From NCBI GenBank assembly GCA_013115135.1, contig JABANP010000199.1, positions 25,346-89,345 on the forward strand: a DNA stretch of 64,000 bases. Direction: 5' to 3'. Shown here piece after piece: positions 50,001-59,753 of the stretch (positions are counted from its first letter, which is position 1; each line of letters opens with the position of its first letter). The translations under genes and the position numbers were made by a program. The DNA is from Perkinsus olseni. Lineage: Eukaryota > Perkinsozoa > Perkinsida > Perkinsidae. The notes below the pieces were generated by a model, which was not told the origin of the DNA, did no database searches, and worked only from the letters and a program-made list of their open reading frames with translations.

Positions 50001-52913
50001 CTGCATTGGCCCGTGTTGAGTCCCTGCTCTTCGCAGACGCTAGTCTGAGGCTCTCTGGCGGGTGAGTAGATCGGTCTCGCGACGGCAGTGCCGCCGCGGA
50101 GCTCACGGCGTGGATTTCTAGGCTGTAGAACGCGGCGCGGCTTCATCACTTATGACCCCGCGCCGCATCCCGTATTACTAACTTATTGCTCGCCCCCGAA
50201 GCCCGAGTGCCTTGAGCCGAGGGCCTTGAGGGATAATCACTAGTTCGAGCGTTCTGTCTCAATTTTCGCGCAGCCGTAAGGAGTCCATTCCCATCCGACA
50301 CGTGCTGTCGCCTTGTCAGGCTGCTCTATCCGGTGACGTACGGTGAGAAGTTGGATCACTTCGGCTTCCCAACCCTGGACGAGTACAGTGCCGATGCCCT
50401 CTTCGACCCGGCTCAGTGCATAGTAGACGCCGAACTGGAGGTGAGTCGATCTGCTGTATGGCGTTCCGCATTCCCTCGTATTTAGAGTATGTTCGAGCGG
50501 AGCTGCGACGTCTTGACCGGTATGGTTGAGGGCACGGACGAGCTGGCGACCAAGGCTGTGGCGGCTTCGTCATCGACTCGTTGGAGTCGTGAGGATTCCA
50601 AGATACTCTCCTCGCTCAGCGGCCTGCATGATCTCATGCTGCCTTCCTCCACACCGAAGGTGAGCTCACTGAACCACTACCGGCGCATTCGATGTTGTGG
50701 ACTGACCACTGGGTGATTCCTGATCTGCACTCGTATCCGGTAATGGTATGGCCTATTCCTGCTTCGTCTTCTACACTTTAGGCGTTGTCTGTTCTGCATA
50801 CGGACGTTGAGAACTTGAGTAAGGCATTGGGTGCCGCGGCAAGAGAGGAGAGCGAGAAGAAGGACCCTAGTCACATTCTGGTAGGTCGTCCAGTCAATCA
50901 TACCGGACGTCAACACAGGCGTTGATATTAATGCTCTCACCGTCTCAGGCTCGAGTGCGCCATAACCTCACAGCCATCACCAAGAAGCTTGACCGCTTCG
51001 TAGCGAAGGCCCCGGTAGTCGGCGAGAGTGGACTGTGGCAGGCGATTGAAGAGGCCGAGGCGCAGACTAGCAAGACTTTGGCCCTTGTGGGCAACGATAA
51101 GACCGATCAACTCACGCTAGAGGTTAGGCTGCTACAGTTCCGAGTGAACGCACTGTGTGCTGGCATCTCGCCCTCTCTGGAGATCGACAGGCTCTACGCC
51201 CTACAGACCCTCTCCAGGTGAGATAATACTCCTGCTGTCGGTGGGTACTATTGTTATCTCTCTAAGGTTTGTGCTCATCCCAACCTTGCGGGCTCGGTTG
51301 TGCGGCGCTTTCGGCTTCTCGATCTCGGCCGCACAGCGCGCTGAACCCAAGTCTGGTCGTGCTGTGAGGGAGGAGGCGGAGGCGTCTCCCGGCTGAGGCT
51401 AAGATTATGGCGAGGGATTGGGCGATGAGTGAAATTGCGAGGCGCGTTCGGGCCGTTATGAGGGTACTAACGCAGCGCTGCATAGCTTCGGTCGGTTCTG
51501 TGCGCATCTTTGGTACATGGAAGTGAGTTCTGCGTTGCCGTCAGGTTCCGAAAGAAATGGAAGAAGCTATCGCTGACTTGCGCAAAATTCGGGCGGAGAT
51601 TTCATCGGTCGGCACCCCGGATGACGAGTCCCTTCCCGACACTGTGAAGGAGTCTTGTCAATCAATCGAAGCCTACTTGCATAAGGCGAGAGAACTGTTG
51701 CCCGCGGGCACCTCTGAAACGCTCAAAGCGGAACTACGGGCCACTGGTGGCTTCGATTAACGAGGTTGCCATAACCGTTGGGGCCGCCGACTTCGACCAT
51801 GCTATCGTTGACGATTGTGTCCAGCTGCGGCGAGTACTGTCCGACGAGGGTAAGGCTGATGATATGGAGATCTTCGGCCGTGTACTGGCCTTATTCGGGA
51901 GGCTGGGTGTGCATATCCCTCTGGCTCGAGGCTCCAAGGCAAACGGCGATGTATGCGAGGAAGAGACAACCAAAGTACGACGAACACGAGCTCTTGCTGT
52001 CCTGATTGGCTCGTTTCTCAGGAGTGCGCTGAACTCTAGCGGTAAAAATGACGGCGAACGAGGCTCCAGCACAGCCCCTGGGGATTCCGCCGCGAGTGAT
52101 GATGAAGTTGACGAGGATGAGATAGAGGACGACTCTGAGGATGATGCTGTGGCCGGCAATGACGTGGCTCCGGCTGTCCGGACTCAGCTTGCGCAGGTAG
52201 GAGTCTGCTTCCTTCTCTTGTAGGCTAGAGTTGCTCGGTTCTCAGGAGGCTTCGGCCAGCGGTACGCTAGCATCTCCCAGTGAGGGTAGTCAACCAGGCA
52301 AGGCGGGTGGTGTGGAAGAGCAGGCCCTGGTGGCCGCCAATGTTGGGATCCGCGAGAACGAGACTGACGATCCGATGGCAGCCTTAGCGATGCAGGTTGC
52401 GAAGTACGTAAAGTGCAACAACGTCTCTTGAGTCTTGGCATTCTTCGTCCGCAGGCCGGTGAGCTCCTCACCTCTCCCAACTGCCGCCGCGATTGAGAAG
52501 ACGTATTGCCACAACCTCGTCCTGTCTCGTATCTTCGATAGTGACCTACCGTTACGAGCCTCCGTCCGAGAGTCGGGATCCTGTGAGTCTGATAATGATG
52601 CCTCGGACTTCGTTTCATTGAAGATCTTCTCAGCTCCACCACCGGGTCTGGCCTCCCCAGCCCAGGCAGCGCCCTTGGTCCGTTGGGAGCATATGGCGTG
52701 GTCCGGCTCGATTGCTCTGTCCGCTGCAAGGCTAGTGCCCAACCCTACGGATAATGTGGGCGCTATTCTATCGAGCGAGGCGGTGAGTCAGAATGCGTCC
52801 CTTGGCGTGGTCAGAGGTTGTGATGGTCTCAGGTTGTGAATCAGTGGATTACGGAGGCCACCGACGAGGGCAGCCTCTCACGCATGTACGAAGGATGGAC
52901 CTCCTGGATATGA
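44033..52913 (+). CDS. SMG1: SMG1-like phosphatidylinositol-3-kinase-related protein kinase
   Basis: SMG1 phosphorylates UPF1 in nonsense-mediated mRNA decay. A long N-terminal stretch of helical repeats (44033 to about 48300) precedes the kinase domain: KG of FDFLLKGADDVRND (ATP-binding Lys, about 48380), catalytic GMGDRHLENISVH (48877) and HIDFSVSF (48940). The following HKGRRLKVPERVPMR matches the activation-loop end typical of SMG1 rather than TOR or ATM. After the kinase a long, partly acidic helical insertion (about 49650-52430) leads to a FATC domain in the last exon 52833-52913 (NQWITEATDEGSLSRMYEGW). The gap between kinase and FATC is another SMG1 trait. One-base shifts are needed near 45630, 46090, 46515, 47110, 47270, 47775, 47865 and 48330. 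Not every intron is placed, and the N-terminus is uncertain. Confidence 0.8.
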
Positions 52914-53929
52914 TGACGCTATTATTACTACTCCTATCACCACCACGACCACGATCACTTAGCCAGACCACAGCTACTGTTCTGTCCCGGTGCGCTGTAG
53001 AAAAGCTCGACTCTGACAGTGCTGGCGGTAGAGATGTGACAGAAACGAAGAACGGTGCTTCTTATCTTCTCGCGTACCAGCGCTTTCGTGTGATGTCAGA
53101 CTTCACCGCCTCGTGCCGTCGTTGTTGTTGTTGTTGCTGCTATTGATACCACTACTACTTCTACTACTAATAGTATACTCACTGGTCCGCTGTTCATAAT
53201 AAAAGGGCCTTCGCTTCTATCGAGGGAAGGCCGTGCGTCGTTCTTAGCGGACAGGAGTAGTGGCTCAGTTCACGATTGGTTAGGTGTATCGGCTCGGTAT
53301 GCAGCAGCGATTTCTCACGAGATTTCTATTGTGTGCTTTTGATATGTATACAGGGGGGCGTCTTCTCTTCGCTGGACGGAGCGTTATTCCATCGGCAGCA
53401 GAGACTCTCTGGCACTCGTCTAGCAGTGGCAATCAGTGTTCGAACTATTAGTGGGCCTTCTAGTCAGAGGCTCGGTTGCTTGGTACACCGTATACCTAGA
53501 GTGGCATTCAATAACGATCCTAAGTACGACTCTGTTTCAAAAAAGCTCCGTTGTTCTTGAGGTTGGCCACAGTGGTGAATAGAATGGGGAAGGTGTTCAC
53601 GGGGCATTAGAGACATGTCGGGGAGAGTACTGCCTGACGACAGCTACCACACAAAAGGCACCTGCGCGGTCGACTACACGGGGCTTGACAATAGCGGAGG
53701 GGTTGCCGGCTAGCAGTAGGGCACAGGCTCCTGCGAATGATAAGGTATGACAATCGAGCATCACTAGGATGAAACATGACCGGTCGATATCGCTGCAGTA
53801 TCGACGAAATAGTGCGCGCTAATGCGAGACCCCATGTCCGATTCGGATAGTACGGCGAGCTATCCGGGAGAAAAAGACTTTGCGGTGTGGCGGATGTTGG
53901 GCTAAGGTACGCGCTCTGATGAGATCAAT
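52914..53929. other. Spacer after SMG1-like gene, with simple repeats
   Basis: It holds short trinucleotide tracts (ATT/ACT and CCA/CGA types near 52918-52960, a GTT tract near 53118-53136, ACT/CTA near 53148-53170) and a GGCCTTC...GAAGGCC inverted repeat near 53206-53232. No gene was recognised. Confidence 0.5.
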
Positions 53930-54884
53930 AGGAAGGCTTCAGAGAGAGAATAAGAGCCTGCAATCGGAGATGAGTGAGCACAAGCGTACGCGGTCTTTTA
54001 AGAAAATGCGGGAAGACATAGATCGACAAGTAGGAAGCCTATGAGGGTCTCTGCCTGCCCTAGAGAGCTCCTTGTCAGGACGTCATAATAAGGGCTTTAA
54101 CGGCTAGAGTCGGTGTCCAGGAGTCGAAGAACATCATAGCTGAAGCGCTGAGTCGAGGGCCACCGAGGTGTGGCGGGGATGTCTAACGCTGTAGGGACGA
54201 CATGTCAGAGCTCGGAGCAAATCCAGACAAGAGCTGTTGTTTGAGCTGGAGGAGGCTCGAAGGCTTGTCAGAGAAGCTCACAAATCCGCTACACCGAGGG
54301 CACCCGAAACGTGATACTATGAGAAAATTTTCCCGCAAGCTCCTCGTTCCCTTGATCAGAGCAGCGGCAGGGAGCAACTATAGCTCGGAATTGATGGGGA
54401 AACTGAGAGATGCTCTGGAACGAGCGCGTCGAGGAGAGGCTAACGCGCGAGCTGAGCTAGAGTTGGCCAAGGAGGCTCTAGGGGCTACGGAGAGAAGTAA
54501 TTACTTATCGGACCGTTTTCGCCACCCAGTGACTACCACACGCCTCGATTCTCCCTTCGGCGCCTATGATAGTGGCGGTGCAGAGGTCGCCCGATTCGAG
54601 CGCGATACACAGAGCCTCGAACGGCAGCTAGAGCAGGAGGCGAAGAAGAGCCAGGCTCTAGAGGCGGAAGTTGCCCATCTCCGAAGCCTCGTAAGTCATA
54701 CTACTAGTGGGCATATAGCATCGTCATTGATTAGCCGGCATTGGAACGGGAGCGATCAGCCGCTGTGCCCGGGAAGGTAGGCCATGCTATACCGGAAGAC
54801 ATGCAAAGGGTATTCTTAGGAGAGCTAGTCGATTGGATACAACCAGTAGATGGTGATTTCGAAGGAGACTTTGAAGCCGACTGA
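53930..54884 (+). CDS. Coiled-coil protein of unknown function
   Basis: Charged heptad-like segments run in order: RLQRENKSLQSEMSEHKR (about 53932), RQELLFELEEARRLVREAHK (about 54227), KLRDALERARRGEANARAEL (about 54399) and RDTQSLERQLEQEAKKSQAL (about 54603). The last two exons are clear: one ends at donor 54691, and the final one runs from 54735 to the stop at 54882-54884, phase 0, with a 44-nt intron. The end is acidic (DGDFEGDFEAD). Upstream exon borders are uncertain, and stops between segments may be introns or decay. Likely a structural or scaffold protein; no family recognised. Confidence 0.45.
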
Positions 54885-56057
54885 ATGCCAGCAAGTCATT
54901 ATTCCAAGCGTTGACGTGGGCGTTCTGTTGTGCGACGATAAAGGGACCTTGCTAGGCCCTATTTCTCGAGCAATGAGGCGGCCGCGACAACTGAGTTGTC
55001 GCAACTCTCGCAGCCTCGCAGCTCGCAACGCTGAGTTCGCGGCGAGTCTGAGGCAACACGGCCCTGCTAGGGGGGAAGCTGCGCATTGTTGTCCCAGCAG
55101 AGAGCGACAGATGACACCCGTGGCTGCACGCAGCGTCTCACTGGGACGACCACCAGAGGCAACAAGGGCGCAGGCCAATCCATTCACGGCGCAGTTGACG
55201 GATACGATTTGATTATCAAATTCTGATACTATCATCGGAATGAGTGCTTTCCTGTCGCCTGCACACTCTGACCTGAAGACACTGAAGTATCGGCAGCGTT
55301 TCGTAACATAACCTAACGTGAAAGAGCCTGGAATCCTGGCAATACCTCTGTGATACTAATGACGTCAAGCCTCCCCGCTGCGGCACAGTGCCCGTGTGCA
55401 GTATAATAACGCGACAATGGATAGGTTAGGGAAAAGTAGACAGGCAGGAATACAACAGCTAGGGAAGACCTCAAGTTTGAGGGACAAGGGTGTGTCACAC
55501 ACGACTGAATAGGACAGCGCACGCGTCACCAGATCCTTGGTTACGTTTCGGATTAGGGGAGGGCTACGAACAAATGCGAGATAGTTTTCCGAGGCTCGGC
55601 TACATTTCTGAAAGCTTTAATAGTGAATCATGGATGGGTATGCTTGGCCACGGTGAGTACCTCGAACTACGAGCCAACAGAGCGCCTCGAGTGGGCCTGG
55701 ATCTCCCAGGTCACGTCGGCGCCTGCACGTCCGCCGCTGTCTACAGTGCGGGGGTAACTCCTCCCGGAGTGTAAAAGGAAGCACTAGCCAGACTACTGAA
55801 TGCATGCCCTATCACAACCAGAATGCAGGCCGGATAGAGGATGCGAGGTAGGGCCTACCTGGTAGGCCAAGGGCTAGCAGGGCCGCCGATGAGGATAACC
55901 AGCAACTCCGTGGTCATTGTCCCTCCGGCAGGGACGGAGCTAGCGACACGTATGTCCCACATTTCCCACAGTGGCTAAGCAGTCGGCTATCATCTTTCCC
56001 GTCGGACGTCTGATACATTAGAATGGGAGCTTATCGTCAGGTAACTTTTTCTCCCTC
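54885..56057. other. Upstream region of protease copy 1
   Basis: No independent gene is supported here. The region consists of repeat block P and the 5' part of segment Q. The latter is conserved with copy 2, including about 200 bp that are nearly identical, so promoter elements may lie in it. Confidence 0.5.
54960..55230. repeat. Repeat block P, copy 1
   Basis: This sequence recurs at about 62205-62465 in the same orientation, with roughly three quarters of bases shared by eye (GGCCGCGA..., CTCTCGCAG, GCAACACGG, GACGGATA). The copies differ at three places by 13-16 nt palindromic insertions. It directly precedes block Q, and the same P-then-Q order is seen again at 62205-62540. It contains no supported gene. 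Confidence 0.75.
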
Positions 56058-57254
56058 ATGTTAGTATCAATGCAACTGCTATGGGCCATCTCCTCAACCA
56101 TTCTACTCTATGCCGGAGCTGTACCCCTAATCAGGCTTCCTATGCGCCGAGAGATTGTCGATCCCGTATACCCGCGTTACGGGTTGGTCGCCAACCTTTC
56201 TGTTAACAATCAAAGCCTTGGTGCATTGGTGGACACCGAAACGCCTCTCATGTACTTCATCTTCGGGCCCTACTATTCTCCCGAACTTTGCAGCAAGAGC
56301 GTTTTCGGATGCTTATATTGTCACATAGAGGACAACTGTGCACTTTTGGGGTACCGGGCCGAGGTTACCTTGAGGGACGGCTCAACTGTAGTACTCGAGT
56401 CAACACGAGCCTCATTCGACATATCCGAGCAGGATCCGCCGATGGTCTTATTCGCTTCAGAGGAGTTGATCACTTTTGGGCCTGATGTTCCCGCCCCATC
56501 CTCCGTCTTGGGGCTTGGCTTCTCGCAGGACCGCCCTCTTTTTCGTACCCCACTTATCGATCAGCTAGTGAAAAATCCTTCGGGATACATCAAGAGCCGG
56601 AGCTTTTCTCTCTATCTCGAGTCTGGGTCTCTTGCGCGTGGAGAGGTGCTTCTGGGAGGAGTGGACCCGGACAAGTTCATCGGCCCACTAGCTCTCATGC
56701 CTGTGGTCGGCGAAGGGCATTGGATGCTTCACTTGCTCGCCGTTAATGTCGGTGGAGCCTCCAGGAGACAAGCTGGTCTACACGCCATTCTGGACACCGG
56801 CACCAACGGCATATACATGCCAGCTAAGGCTAGGGAAGATCTCATCACTCTCATCAAGGCAGGAGTCGAGAGGCCCATTGATATTAGGCTCAACGGGGGA
56901 GTATATGAGGTCGACTGCGTAGACAGGAATTATCTGCCGACGATAGAGCTGTCGCTTGAGGGGGTGGGTGGAAAAGTCTCCATGGAGGTCCCACAAGAGA
57001 ACTATGTCGAAGAGCTAGCATCGTCAGGCGCATGCACTTTGCTCTTCCTTGAAAACACTGAAGGCTTCTGGAGAATCGGTCAAAATGTCATCCGCTGCTT
57101 CTCGCCTCGCACGCCCAATTTTGGAACGTCGCGAGGCGACTTAGCGTTGCAAGGTCAAGAATTCCCGAAAGGGGGCTATACTCCTCCGCAGAGAGCGTCC
57201 GATTCTCTTAATTATCCAAGCTCCCGCTTATCGACTGAACACAACGGAGGCTAA
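56058..57254 (+). CDS. Secreted pepsin-like aspartic protease homologue, copy 1, C-terminus altered
   Basis: A single-exon A1-type protein. Residues 1-20 form a signal peptide (MQLLWAISSTILLYAGA), so it is probably secreted or vacuolar. The first catalytic loop reads VDTETPLMYF: the Asp is kept, but the usual DTG glycine is Glu. The second, AILDTGTNGIYMPA, is canonical. Family segments such as SVLGLGF, SGSLARGEVLLGGVDPDKF and LLFLENTEGFWRIGQNV are present. After NV the normal end (compare copy 2, FSFDFDKKQIGIARM) is replaced by about 55 unrelated residues, because the following 386 bp are inverted. The missing last strand pair would probably destabilise the fold. It may still be expressed, but activity is doubtful. 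Confidence 0.75.
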   Translation: MLVSMQLLWAISSTILLYAGAVPLIRLPMRREIVDPVYPRYGLVANLSVNNQSLGALVDTETPLMYFIFGPYYSPELCSKSVFGCLYCHIEDNCALLGYRAEVTLRDGSTVVLESTRASFDISEQDPPMVLFASEELITFGPDVPAPSSVLGLGFSQDRPLFRTPLIDQLVKNPSGYIKSRSFSLYLESGSLARGEVLLGGVDPDKFIGPLALMPVVGEGHWMLHLLAVNVGGASRRQAGLHAILDTGTNGIYMPAKAREDLITLIKAGVERPIDIRLNGGVYEVDCVDRNYLPTIELSLEGVGGKVSMEVPQENYVEELASSGACTLLFLENTEGFWRIGQNVIRCFSPRTPNFGTSRGDLALQGQEFPKGGYTPPQRASDSLNYPSSRLSTEHNGG

Positions 57255-57475
57255 TGGTAACCCTTGTAAAAACTGCGAAAATGAGTGAAATTGTTTATAT
57301 CGAAATATGTTTTGTGCTGACGAAATAGACTGCCCCGGATAGGAGGCACCTCAGATTACAGGTGCAGCACCTGTAACCATCGGTACCATGGCATGCCTGA
57401 CTCGTCTCATGGTTTCACTTTTGCAATACCAATCTGCTTCTTGTCAAAGTCGAACGAAAAGTAGTTCCCCGGAAC
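57090..57475. other. 386-bp micro-inversion in the 3' part of protease copy 1
   Basis: From base 57090 the sequence equals the reverse complement of the end of the matching copy-2 interval (61604-62003), and at 57476 (GTTACTGTACTCGATCAG) the two copies resume the same orientation. The copy-2 end of the protease gene (GTTCCGGGGCACTACTTTTC) is found here on the minus strand at about 57475-57456. No long inverted repeat flanks the breakpoints. Confidence 0.9.
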
Positions 57476-57637
57476 GTTACTGTACTCGATCAGACAGGCA
57501 ACCTCAGCTACAAGGACTACTGCTCAGGCCCTGAGCAGTAGTCCTTAACGACCCTGAGCCTCAGGGTCGCTAACCATTATCCTTACCTAGGAGGAGTCTG
57601 GGGCCTTGGCCTGGGAGACGTGATCACTTGAAGTGAT

Positions 57638-59660
57638 TCACTTCCCACTTGGGGCCGTACGAAGGATGTAGATTAGGCTATAATGCCCGGATGAACCGTC
57701 CCGTCGAAGAGGAAGGCGGCGCACGCCCTTTCTCCATTTCGTCGCGAACCGACTCCATGTAGGCTTCGAGCTGAGCATCTGAGTCTGCCGCCGTGGTCGG
57801 GTTGCAGAAACCATACAAGACGAACTCGTATATCTTCTTCCGGAAGTCTTCCCTCTTGCCATAGGGGATCTTCCTCATGATGGCCAGATCACAGCGCTTG
57901 GCCTTGTAGCTGTTGACTGGTGGCCTGAGCTCGGAATTCCGCGGTACTCTCAGCACTGGCTGACCGTCAGGGGCGTTCTTTGGATCTCGCTGCAAGTGGA
58001 TGTCGAAGCACCGAGATGCGACTCGCATCTCGCATCATGCGAGATCGTCCGTACTCTCGAAGTCCCCGACAGATGCCTCGGTCGGCGGCACTGACATAGG
58101 AGACTGAGCAATTGGCGAGCTCCTTCCACCGACGGAGTGCTTCTTGTTCATCGGCGAAGAGGTCGGAGCTTTCCGGTCCATCGTTACTCGTCCCCAGCTG
58201 CAAGGTACAAGACATCAAGCGATGAGTACATTCCCAGTTGGTGTCCAGGCCGTCATAGCATAAGGCTTGAAGGCTGAGGCAGTTGAGGCTGAGATGGTCG
58301 GGGGCCAGGGTGGATGATCGTTCTAGTGGGCGAGCCAGGCTCGCCGAGCCTGGATGACGAGGGTATCGAGGATGTCTCGGAGTTCTTATGCCGAGGAGCA
58401 TACAATCCGCATATCCCGGGAGCATGAACCACAGACAACCCGCTTCTCGCGGCACAGAGCTAGACAACAACATTTGGTGGCTGAGGGCGGGGTAGACGTA
58501 GCACTTGATGGTGATAGTGGTACCCTCGGTAGTGAAGAAGGTCACCGGAAGCACCACGGCCGTGTCGATGGGCATAGGGTCCTTCGAGCCGTCGCTACTG
58601 GTCGCCGCATGTCCTGCCGGGAGAACCTTAATCTACAATCCCAATCCTGTTCCATTGGTGAATCAGGTCGGGGTGGATGAAGCAGTGAGAAGCACCGGAA
58701 TCGACCCGAGCAGGCTGCTTGTAGCGGAGCTTGTTGTCCGTGCTCAGGTAGATGTCGACGTTGGTCAAGCTAGAGTTCGAGCGGGTCATGCTCGTCGATA
58801 GCGCTACTAGATTCACCTGGGAGTCTTTCGCCGTCCTTGTTGTCGGTGTTCTCTTCGCCTTGACCCTGTCGAAGATCAGCTTTCTCTGCTCCACAGGCAT
58901 CGGTCTCAACTCCTTGGCTTGACAAGCTCGGGCAAAATGGCCTTGGCCGGAACACCACACGCACGTGATAGGTCCTTTCATCAGGGAGGGGCATGGTGCA
59001 GACCCTTCCGGATGGTTAACCATACCGCACGTTCTGCTACGACAAGTATGAAGACTCACGTCCGAGGCAGGGCAGAGCACAGTAGAGTGATCGTTGGAGA
59101 GGCCTCGTTGACACTTGAAGGTCCTCATGTGGCCATTGGTGATAGTAGCCTCGACGTTGTTCGCTCCAGCTTGTCGAAGTGACCGGTTGAAGAAGGGACG
59201 GGAGATATCGACGGTTTCTTCTTGAAGGTCAAGCGCGGTAGTCGATGGTGACTTGGTCTTAGCCTTCTCGGATAAAACTCGACACACGTGCCTGGTGATG
59301 TCCTTCAGCCGGTCTAGGTCCTTGTAGATGGCAGGCTCCTTGATCTCCGATATGAGCTTGTGCTTGACACGGTCGGAGAGCCCATGGTAGAAGTAATGAG
59401 CCAGTTCTTCTGAGTTCCTTAGGGGAGAGCTCTCACAGTCTTCCACATGCGCATGCAAGAATTCGATACGGATTAAGCCGAAGCGTTGAAGATAGCGATC
59501 ATATGCCGTTACAACCTCGGCGTCGTAGGCACTTTACCGCGTCGGCACGGCCTGTGGTGATTCTGCCAACAGATTTTCGCGATTTTTTGGCGTTTGGAGC
59601 GATATTTCGATGGTGGAACTTGCGAGTGAGATTACGCTGAGAACGGGATTGTGTAGAACT
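57638..59660 (-). mobile_element. Retroelement fragment (gag zinc knuckle and retropepsin), truncated
   Basis: On the minus strand a gag-like part (from about 59540 downward, RFGLIRIEFLHAHVEDCE then YFYHGLSDRVKHKLI) leads to a CCHC zinc knuckle CVWCSGQGHFARAC (near 58950). It then reaches an aspartic protease start VDSGASHCFIHPDLI (near 58680) and a later PIDTAVVLPVTFF stretch. A further segment down to 57678 resembles the linker before reverse transcriptase. No reverse transcriptase, RNase H or integrase is present, and no terminal repeats were found. The frame changes near 58028. It lies between the two protease segments. The class is probably LTR-type (gypsy-like) by domain order, with low certainty. 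Confidence 0.7.
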
Positions 59661-59753
59661 CGACAAGAGCTTTCGATCGGTGTGTGTTACAACTCTCAAT
59701 TCGTTCGCACGAAAAATTCATGAGGGGTTTGCCCTTTTTAGGTCGGCACCCTG

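Larger units (their letters stand above)
55231..57620. repeat. Segmental duplication Q, copy 1 (protease segment)
   Basis: Homologous to 59754-62100 in the same orientation, covering about 800 bp of upstream DNA, the protease gene and its 3' flank. A 386-bp stretch (57090-57475) is inverted relative to copy 2. A third partial copy starts at about 62467 and another fragment lies at 63903-63990. Confidence 0.85.
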
